In this document: positions 5,969 through 11,150 of the stretch, piece after piece
Layout: each line of letters opens with the position of its first letter
Numbering within the stretch: position 1 is the first letter of the stretch
NCBI GenBank assembly: GCA_016929875.1
Contig: JAFGHZ010000137.1
Location: 1-12,980 of the forward strand
Reading direction: 5' to 3'
DNA: 12,980 bases
Origin: Dehalococcoidales bacterium
GTDB taxonomy: Bacteria; Chloroflexota; Dehalococcoidia; Dehalococcoidales; Fen-1064
Position numbers and translations under genes: made by a program
Notes under the pieces: generated by a model
Database searches by the model: none
The model's input: only the letters and a program-made list of their open reading frames with translations
Told to the model about the DNA's origin: nothing

Positions 5969-7498
5969 TTATACTCTGAATATTCTTACCCGACGATTGG
6001 GGTCTTTACCCGTACTCTGCGAAAACATACCGTGTCTTTCCGCTACCAGATGTTGGAGGCGGCGGATATAGGCGCTCTGCGGGCTCAACTCCACCGTATG
6101 CTCGCCCCTCTTGATAAGCTCGACGGCTTCTTTTGCCTCATCGAGGGCATTTTTGAAAGAGCCATCTCCGTTTTCGATTCCGTTTTGCCTGATATGATAC
6201 AGCGAGCTGAACAACTGCCTGATTTGGAGGGGAGTACTACCTTTCAGGACATAGATAGGAATATTACCGGCCTCGGCGTCTCTGATTTTCTGCGGCTTCT
6301 GCCGGTAGTACTTTTTCGAGGTCACCAGCAGGGTCGCCTGCTTCAGGTCATCGACAATCTCCGGGTTCAACTGCATCTCACGTGCTATCTGTTCCATCCT
6401 ACCGCGATTGACGCCGTAAAGAAAGAGCTTCGCCATTACGCCGCTTCTCGACTCGGCTTTACCGCGCGAAGGCCTTCTGGCATCGGTAGAGGGACGGGTA
6501 TGTGTTATCACCACTTCGCCTGAGTCCTCATCCATCTGGCGGACCTCCAGTTCCTGTGGCTCGCCTCTCAAAATAGAATCGACAGCGGTGGCGACATCCG
6601 GATGGATGGCAACCTTGTCCCGCTCCTGAATCTCGACCAGGATATCGAAGGTTGGCGATGAAACACGCTCCAGAATGGATTTCTGAGTACCACGCCGTTT
6701 GGCTTCTTCGTCACCCAGTGTTACCGACTGAATCCCGCCGATGAGGTCGGCGAGAGTAGGGTTCATCATCAAATTTTCCAGCGTGTTGCCGTGAGCTGTC
6801 GCAACCAATTGGACGCCCCTCTCGGCGATAGTACGCGCCGCCTGCGCTTCCAGCTGGGTACCGATTTCGTCGATGACGATGACCTCGGGCATATGATTTT
6901 CCACCGCTTCGATCATCACGGCGTGCTGCATATTGGGCGTCGTGACCTGCATTCTGCGGGCATGTCCGATGGCAGGGTGCGGAATATCGCCGTCGCCGGC
7001 AATTTCATTCGAGGTATCGACAATGATAACCCGCTTCCCGAAATCGTCCGCCAATACGCGGGCAACTTCGCGCAACATCGTGGTTTTCCCCACACCGGGC
7101 CTGCCGAGCAAAAGAATACTCTTGCCCGTTTGTACCAGGTCCTCGATGATTTTGATAGTACCGAAAACGGCCCTGCCGACACGACAGGTCAAGCCGACAA
7201 TCCGTCCTTTGCGATTACGGATGGCGGAGATACGGTGCAAGGTACGCTCGATACCGGCACGGTTATCGTCACCGAAACTGCCGATGCGTGAGACGATATA
7301 TTCGATATCCTCTTCACTCACTTCCGCATGGTCAAGAATAATTTCTCTGTTTAAAAAACGAGCTTCCGCCGGTCTGCCCAGATCCAGCACGACTTCAATC
7401 AGTTCTCTAAAATCTTCCTGCTGATGAAGTTGCTGTCGGACATGGGGCGGCAGAATCTCCAGTAAGGCTTCCATATCATCGGTGATTATTTTCTGCAA
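5969..7498 (-). CDS. AAA ATPase with C-terminal R3H domain (Ycf45/SpoIIIAA-like)
   Basis: A 509-residue P-loop ATPase. Walker A is GRPGVGKTT (132-140) and Walker B is VIVIDEIGT (206-214), in a SpoIIIAA/secretion-ATPase-like core (about 85-290) with DTSNEIAGDGD (161-171), RRMQV (181-185) and VATAHGN (232-238). A linker leads to a second region, and the C-terminal 30-40 residues (RRLQH at 479-483, RRVRIFR at 502-508) fit an R3H single-stranded nucleic acid binding domain, as in chloroplast Ycf45 and bacterial homologues. The biological role of this family is not settled. The start is a TTG at 7498 placed five bases after a perfect AAGGAGG; an internal ATG (codon 9) lacks such a site. It lies 22 bases after pdxT and 9 bases before the TPR gene. 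Confidence 0.9.
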   Translation of the reverse strand: MQKIITDDMEALLEILPPHVRQQLHQQEDFRELIEVVLDLGRPAEARFLNREIILDHAEVSEEDIEYIVSRIGSFGDDNRAGIERTLHRISAIRNRKGRIVGLTCRVGRAVFGTIKIIEDLVQTGKSILLLGRPGVGKTTMLREVARVLADDFGKRVIIVDTSNEIAGDGDIPHPAIGHARRMQVTTPNMQHAVMIEAVENHMPEVIVIDEIGTQLEAQAARTIAERGVQLVATAHGNTLENLMMNPTLADLIGGIQSVTLGDEEAKRRGTQKSILERVSSPTFDILVEIQERDKVAIHPDVATAVDSILRGEPQELEVRQMDEDSGEVVITHTRPSTDARRPSRGKAESRSGVMAKLFLYGVNRGRMEQIAREMQLNPEIVDDLKQATLLVTSKKYYRQKPQKIRDAEAGNIPIYVLKGSTPLQIRQLFSSLYHIRQNGIENGDGSFKNALDEAKEAVELIKRGEHTVELSPQSAYIRRLQHLVAERHGMFSQSTGKDPNRRVRIFRV

Positions 7499-7520
7499 AA
7501 TAACCTCCTTATTCCGGCAG

Positions 7521-8099
7521 CTATCGTTTCCCTGAAATGATGTCCAGAAAATACCGGTGGAACCTGAGGTCGTCGGTCAATTCAGGATGAAAAGCGCAGA
7601 CCAGAAGTTTCCCCTGTCGGGCGGCAACAATAGTGCCGTCGGCTAACTTCGCCAGCACTTCGACTCCCCTACCCACCGATTCAATCAACGGCGCCCTGAT
7701 AAAAACTCCGGGGAAAGGCTTTTTACCCAGCACCGGAATCGATAACTCGGTTTCGAAACTATCCACCTGCCTGCCGAAAGCATTACGCTTGACCTTGATT
7801 GCCATAACACCAATCGGCGTTATCTTCCCGTTAGCCACGCCGCTAGCAATGACAATCATCCCGGCACAGGTACCGAAAATGGGAAAGCCCTCACGCGCAA
7901 GCTCGTTGATTTTATGGGCCAGGTTGTAATTCGCCATCAGTTTGGTGATGGTGGTACTTTCTCCGCCGGGAATAATCAGCCCGTCCAACCCCTCCAACTG
8001 GCGGGGCAGGCGGACAGGCACGGCATCTACCTTTAATTTTTTTAATAACTCGATATGTTCGGCAAAGGCTCCCTGCAAAGCAAGGACACCGATTTTCAT
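7521..8099 (-). CDS. pdxT: PLP synthase glutaminase subunit PdxT
   Basis: PdxT hydrolyses glutamine and passes the ammonia to PdxS, which builds pyridoxal 5'-phosphate. The 192-residue length is normal for the family. The class-I amidotransferase features are all visible: N-terminal IGVLALQGAFAEH (3-15), the substrate loop IPGGEST (43-49), the nucleophile elbow GTCAGM with Cys78, and HPEL with His171 and Glu173 completing the triad. The family usually has Leu rather than Met after CAG. The ATG at 8099 comes one base after the pdxS TAG, with GAGG inside the end of pdxS eight bases upstream, so the two subunits should be translated in step. Confidence 0.97.
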   Translation of the reverse strand: MKIGVLALQGAFAEHIELLKKLKVDAVPVRLPRQLEGLDGLIIPGGESTTITKLMANYNLAHKINELAREGFPIFGTCAGMIVIASGVANGKITPIGVMAIKVKRNAFGRQVDSFETELSIPVLGKKPFPGVFIRAPLIESVGRGVEVLAKLADGTIVAARQGKLLVCAFHPELTDDLRFHRYFLDIISGKR

Positions 8100-8100
8100 A

Positions 8101-8982
8101 CTACCATCCTCTACCCGCCAATAATTCTTCGGGTGGGATTTGCTTGACGCTCATACCGGGCATCGCTTCGCCAAGATTTTTGGACACTCTGGCAATGATT
8201 TTGGCATCCTGATAATGAGTGGTAGCCTGAACGATAGCTTTTGCCCTGACCGCGGGGTTGCTGGACTTGAAAATGCCCGAGCCGACAAAGACACCGTCGG
8301 CACCCAACTGCATCATCAGAGCGGCATCGGCAGGAGTGGCAACACCGCCGGCGGCGAAATTGACCACCGGAAGTTTACCCGTCTTATGGATTTCCGCTAC
8401 CAGCTCGAAAGGAGCTTGAAGTTCTTTCGCTTCAGCCATCAGTTCGTTTTCCGGCATCTTGACAAGCTTGCGGATTTCATCCTGAACGGCACGCATGTGC
8501 CGTACGGCTTCCACGATATCACCCGTACCGGCTTCACCCTTGGTACGAATCATTGCCGCACCTTCTCCGATACGACGCAGGGCTTCGCCGAGATTGCGGC
8601 AGCCGCAGACAAACGGCACTTTGAAATCATGCTTCCAGACATGGTGGGCTTCATCCGCCGGTGTCAGGACCTCCGATTCATCGATATAATCGATACCCAG
8701 CGCCTGCAGCACCTGGGCTTCGACAAAATGACCGATGCGGCACTTCGCCATTACCGGGATGGAAACGGCCTTCATAATCGCTTCGATTACCGTCGGGTCG
8801 GACATTCTGGCGACACCGCCGGCTTTACGGATATCCGCCGGGACCCTTTCCAGAGCCATGACCGCACAGGCACCCGCCGCTTCGGCAATCTTAGCGTGCT
8901 CAGGGGTAACGACGTCCATAATAACCCCGCCCTTCAACATCTGGGCGAGACCTACTTTTACTTTCCAAGTTCCGGTTTGCAT
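8101..8982 (-). CDS. pdxS: PLP synthase subunit PdxS
   Basis: PdxS is the barrel subunit that makes PLP from ribose 5-phosphate, glyceraldehyde 3-phosphate and ammonia; six form a ring, two rings a 12-mer decorated by PdxT. All 293 residues align with the family by eye: VIMDVVTPEHAKIAE (20-34) with Asp23, VPADIR (47-52), IPVMAKCRIGH with catalytic Lys80 (75-85), GCRNLGEALRRI (127-138), RTKGEAGTG with the second catalytic Lys148 (146-154), and the phosphate-binding AGGVATPADAALMMQLGADG and GSGIFKS (211-240). The ATG at 8982 has GAGGAGG five bases upstream. It is the first gene of the minus-strand cluster and shows no truncation. Confidence 0.98.
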   Translation of the reverse strand: MQTGTWKVKVGLAQMLKGGVIMDVVTPEHAKIAEAAGACAVMALERVPADIRKAGGVARMSDPTVIEAIMKAVSIPVMAKCRIGHFVEAQVLQALGIDYIDESEVLTPADEAHHVWKHDFKVPFVCGCRNLGEALRRIGEGAAMIRTKGEAGTGDIVEAVRHMRAVQDEIRKLVKMPENELMAEAKELQAPFELVAEIHKTGKLPVVNFAAGGVATPADAALMMQLGADGVFVGSGIFKSSNPAVRAKAIVQATTHYQDAKIIARVSKNLGEAMPGMSVKQIPPEELLAGRGW

Positions 8983-9021
8983 AGAAGCCTCCTCACTCCC
9001 CGAAGAAAGATATAATTGAAT

Positions 9022-9062
9022 CCTGATTACAAAGCTATTCTACTACTGTTTGCGCCTGATTA
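9022..9062. repeat. 8-bp direct repeat in the pdxS leader
   Basis: CCTGATTA occurs at 9022-9029 and 9055-9062, 33 bases apart, about three helical turns, and flanks a possible pdxS -10 (TAGAAT, minus strand 9042-9037). It could be an operator for a dimeric regulator or chance; there is no regulator gene in the window to link it to. Confidence 0.3.
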
Positions 9063-9085
9063 GCAAGCCATTTCCCCGATTCGAC

Positions 9086-9113
9086 AACATACGCCAATAT
9101 TGACATCAGTCAA
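9086..9113 (-). promoter_or_regulatory. Possible pdxS operon promoter
   Basis: On the minus strand TTGACT (9113-9108) is followed after 16 bases by TATGTT (9091-9086). The -35 is good (5/6) and the -10 mediocre (4/6). A second option is TTGCTA with 18 bases to TAGAAT (9042-9037), nearer the gene. I cannot choose between them from sequence alone. Confidence 0.4.
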
Positions 9114-9128
9114 GGCCTATTATATTCT
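9100..9128 (+). promoter_or_regulatory. Possible lipoprotein gene promoter
   Basis: A perfect TTGACA (9100-9105) is followed after 17 bases by TATTCT (9123-9128), or after 15 bases by TATATT (9121-9126). The -35 lies in the palindrome TTGAC-ATCA-GTCAA, so the same bases offer a -35 to the divergent pdxS promoter. Confidence 0.5.
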
Positions 9129-9150
9129 ATAAGCAACTCAAGGGGCACGA

Positions 9151-9798
9151 ATGAAAAGCAAACGGTACTTAATATTCAGAATAGCTTTGTTAGTGCAGTT
9201 ATGCGCTCTGCTATTTGCCCTTGCAGGTTGCGGCAAGGTAAAAGAATATACGCCGATTGAATACACAGGTGGAGACGACTATAAAACTTTTACCATGCAG
9301 GAAGGCATCGCACATTTCTCCTTTGAATATCCTGCTGATTATGAAATTGCTCCTCAAGTCATCCAATTGACCCTGAGTAAGACGACAGGCCAAATGATAA
9401 GCATAGCGGAGCTGGACGAAAATAAATATCCGCTGAAACTCATCGCTGTAACCTTATACAGTATTAACAAAGACTTGCCAAATGCAGATGCTGCGGCCAA
9501 AAAGTGGAAAGCGACATTTAATGGATTTTTAACACAAAGAAGAGTCGTAGTGTCCGGTATAGAAGGGATAGAATTTATATATTCTAAAATTACCTCTAGT
9601 AACATAATACCTTTTGCAGCATGGCAAGCTAAGTCATACCTGTCTGTTGAGGTGACTCCCCTGGATTTTGAGAGGTGTGTATTCATATCCAACGGAAGTA
9701 CAATATTTCAAATATTTACATTCTGTGAAGAACCATTCGTGGAACAAGTTAATAATGATTTCGACCATTTCTTACAGACCTTCAGAATCCTGGATTAG
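9151..9798 (+). CDS. Putative lipoprotein, PsbP-like appearance
   Basis: A 215-residue secreted protein of unknown function. The N-terminus has a basic start (MKSKR), a hydrophobic core and a lipobox LAGC with Cys27, so it should be lipid-anchored outside the cytoplasmic membrane. The mature part (about 189 residues) opens with a short linker, then FSFEYPADYEI (56-66), and ends with FDHFLQTFRIL (204-214). This layout, a YP-x-x-(W/Y) strand at the start and a final helix plus strand ending in F-I, is what I associate with the PsbP/DUF1795 fold; that is an inference from pattern, not an alignment. Mature cysteines Cys176 and Cys192 could form a disulfide. The ATG follows AGGGG by five bases. 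It is A+T-rich compared with the enzyme genes around it. Confidence 0.8.
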   Translation: MKSKRYLIFRIALLVQLCALLFALAGCGKVKEYTPIEYTGGDDYKTFTMQEGIAHFSFEYPADYEIAPQVIQLTLSKTTGQMISIAELDENKYPLKLIAVTLYSINKDLPNADAAAKKWKATFNGFLTQRRVVVSGIEGIEFIYSKITSSNIIPFAAWQAKSYLSVEVTPLDFERCVFISNGSTIFQIFTFCEEPFVEQVNNDFDHFLQTFRILD

Positions 9799-9809
9799 TA
9801 CCATTGAAT

Positions 9810-9825
9810 CATCTGTGCATCTGTG
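9810..9825 (+). repeat. Tandem 8-base direct repeat upstream of the small membrane protein
   Basis: CATCTGTG is repeated twice without a gap, between a weak -35-like TTGAAT (9804-9809) and a -10-like CATAGT (9827-9832) spaced 17 bases apart. It may be a promoter spacer containing a binding site, or chance. Confidence 0.25.
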
Positions 9826-9866
9826 TCATAGTATTTGGTATTAATCACGGGTTTACGGAGGTAATT

Positions 9867-10079
9867 ATGGGCGGTTATTTCAGAATTCTGGCGGCAATCC
9901 CCGGCTTCTTTATCAGCTCACTCTTATTCTGGGCGCTCTGGAACGCCAATATCCAGAAATTCATCCCCGGGGCAGTCGATATCAGCTATGTGAAAGCGAT
10001 GCTGGCGACTATCATCTTGTGGCTGGCAGTAGCACCGCTGGCGGCTGCCGGACAGCGCGGCTGGTTCGGAAGACACTGA
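9867..10079 (+). CDS. Small two-helix membrane protein, unknown function
   Basis: A 70-residue integral membrane protein that I cannot name. Two hydrophobic segments are visible, residues about 5-26 (FRILAAIPGFFISSLLFWAL) and about 42-62 (VKAMLATIILWLAVAPLAAA), joined by a short loop, with a basic C-terminal end (QRGWFGRH). The frame is open from 9804, but the ATG at 9867 has a perfect GGAGG five bases upstream and begins the membrane helix, so I take the shorter form. It lies 68 bases after the lipoprotein gene in the same direction and could share its transcript. The C-terminal RGWFGRH is positively charged and likely cytoplasmic, which would put both ends inside. Confidence 0.75.
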   Translation: MGGYFRILAAIPGFFISSLLFWALWNANIQKFIPGAVDISYVKAMLATIILWLAVAPLAAAGQRGWFGRH

Positions 10080-10099
10080 CACCACCCCGATTAATTACC

Positions 10100-10207
10100 A
10101 AATTCCAAATAACAATAGCCAAACAATGAAATAATAATCAAGTCTTAAATTTTTTAAATTTTGGTCTTCGATATTGTTTGGACTTTGAGTTTTGGTTTTT
10201 GGAATTT
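10100..10207. repeat. Long imperfect inverted repeat, A+T-rich
   Basis: AAATTCCAAA (10100-10109) is mirrored by TTTGGAATTT (10198-10207), and CCAAACAAT (10119-10127) by ATTGTTTGG (10173-10181); the centre is a T/A palindrome near 10145-10160. It fills the gap between the converging small membrane gene and purQ. It resembles the dispersed AATTCCAAATAAC-type intergenic palindromes seen in various environmental bacterial genomes (from memory). It codes for nothing I can see, and could serve as a two-way transcript end. Confidence 0.65.
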
Positions 10208-10211
10208 CCGC

Positions 10212-10982
10212 CTAGATGCTCTTCGCCCACTTGACGGCATTCTGAAAGATGGGGAAACCTTCGCCGTATTTCTTCGCCCCCAACCTCGTCCATTGGGGAT
10301 GCTGGGTGCCGAAGATATGGTTCTCGGGATGGGGCATCAAGCCGAAAACCCTACCGGAATCGTCGCAAATACCGGCAATATTCCTGAGAGAGCCGTTGGG
10401 ATTATAAGGATAAACGGCGTTTCTATTACCCTGTTCATCGGCATAGTAAACGGCGATATTTTTCTCGCTGACGGCGCTCAAGTCGCCGAAAAATTTACCT
10501 TCCCCGTGCGCTACCGGGATATACATACTCTCCATCCCTTTAGTAAATACACAGGGGCTTTTCTGGTTCACACTCAGATGTACCCACCGGCATTCGAACT
10601 TGCCGGAATCATTGTTAGTCAATGTCACGCGGGGCGTTTCACCCTTTTTGACACGGGGTAATATGCCCGACTTTACAAGAACCTGGAAGCCGTTGCAGAT
10701 ACCGAGCACCAGCCGGCCGTCGTCGACGAATTTCAGCACGTCTTTGCCGAATTTCAATTTCAACTCGTTGGCAAGCACCCTGCCGCTGGCGATGTCGTCT
10801 CCATAGCTGAAACCGCCCGGGATGGTGAAAATCTGGTAATCGAACAGGTCGCACTCGCGGCGAATCAATTGATTCACATGCGCCAGCGTGACTTCGGCGC
10901 CCGCCTGTTCGAAAGCAAGGACCGCATCGCCGTCACGGTTCGTACCCGGAGCACGTAATACCAGTACTTTTACTTTACTCAT
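10212..10982 (-). CDS. purQ: FGAM synthase glutaminase subunit PurQ
   Basis: PurQ releases ammonia from glutamine for PurL, which converts FGAR to FGAM in the fourth step of purine synthesis. The 256-residue product has the expected N-terminus (KVLVLRAPGTNRD, 5-17), the PGGFSYGDD loop (55-63), the nucleophile motif GICNGFQ with Cys96 (94-100), LTNNDSGKFECRW (121-133), PVAHGEGKF (156-164) and MPHPENH with His218 and Glu220 (216-222). It is slightly longer than the roughly 230 residues of Bacillus PurQ. The ATG at 10982 has no convincing Shine-Dalgarno; a five-codon frame ending in TGA one base before this ATG may supply coupled translation. It follows purL, with 168 bases and a palindromic element between, which is unusual for two subunits of one enzyme. 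Confidence 0.96.
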   Translation of the reverse strand: MSKVKVLVLRAPGTNRDGDAVLAFEQAGAEVTLAHVNQLIRRECDLFDYQIFTIPGGFSYGDDIASGRVLANELKLKFGKDVLKFVDDGRLVLGICNGFQVLVKSGILPRVKKGETPRVTLTNNDSGKFECRWVHLSVNQKSPCVFTKGMESMYIPVAHGEGKFFGDLSAVSEKNIAVYYADEQGNRNAVYPYNPNGSLRNIAGICDDSGRVFGLMPHPENHIFGTQHPQWTRLGAKKYGEGFPIFQNAVKWAKSI

Positions 10983-11019
10983 TTCAGGACCGTTTGCCCA
11001 TCACCAAATTTTCCTGTAA

Positions 11020-11101
11020 TGTCATGCTGAGCGAAGCGAATGCATCTCGTACTTCAATGAACGAGATTCTTCGCCTCGATTACATCGGGCTCAGAATGAC
11101 A
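11020..11101. repeat. REP-like palindromic element between purL and purQ
   Basis: TGTCATGCTGAG (11020-11031) and CTCAGAATGACA (11090-11101) are inverted ends with one mismatch. Inner arms GCGAA/TTCGC and CTCGT/ACGAG nest inside. The core GAACGAGATTCTTC and the right end recur at 3135-3194. It lies inside what should be one transcript, where the RNA would fold into a hairpin. Confidence 0.7.
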
Positions 11102-11138
11102 AAAGAACATTCTCCCTAACGGACTGATGCAAACAATA

Positions 11139-11149
11139 CCCTCCTTTTT
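11139..11149 (-). promoter_or_regulatory. Orphan strong Shine-Dalgarno just after purL
   Basis: Two bases after the purL TAA the minus strand reads AAAAAGGAGGG, a near-perfect ribosome binding site. Six bases on is a TTG (11132) that opens only a 13-codon frame, closed by a TGA (11093-11091) inside the palindromic element. PurQ, 168 bases after purL, has no comparable site. This is consistent with an ancestral purQ leader interrupted by the element. Confidence 0.5.
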
Positions 11150-11150
11150 C

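Noticed and set aside
8140..9015. Plus-strand open frame (291 codons)
   Set aside because: It lies opposite pdxS, whose motifs and catalytic lysines are intact.
9804..9866. N-terminal extension of the small membrane protein
   Set aside because: The GGAGG sits five bases before the ATG at 9867, inside this extension, and the upstream start has no ribosome site.
10161..10661. Plus-strand open frame (166 codons) after the inverted repeat
   Set aside because: It lies mostly opposite purQ, and its start is inside the A+T-rich inverted repeat.
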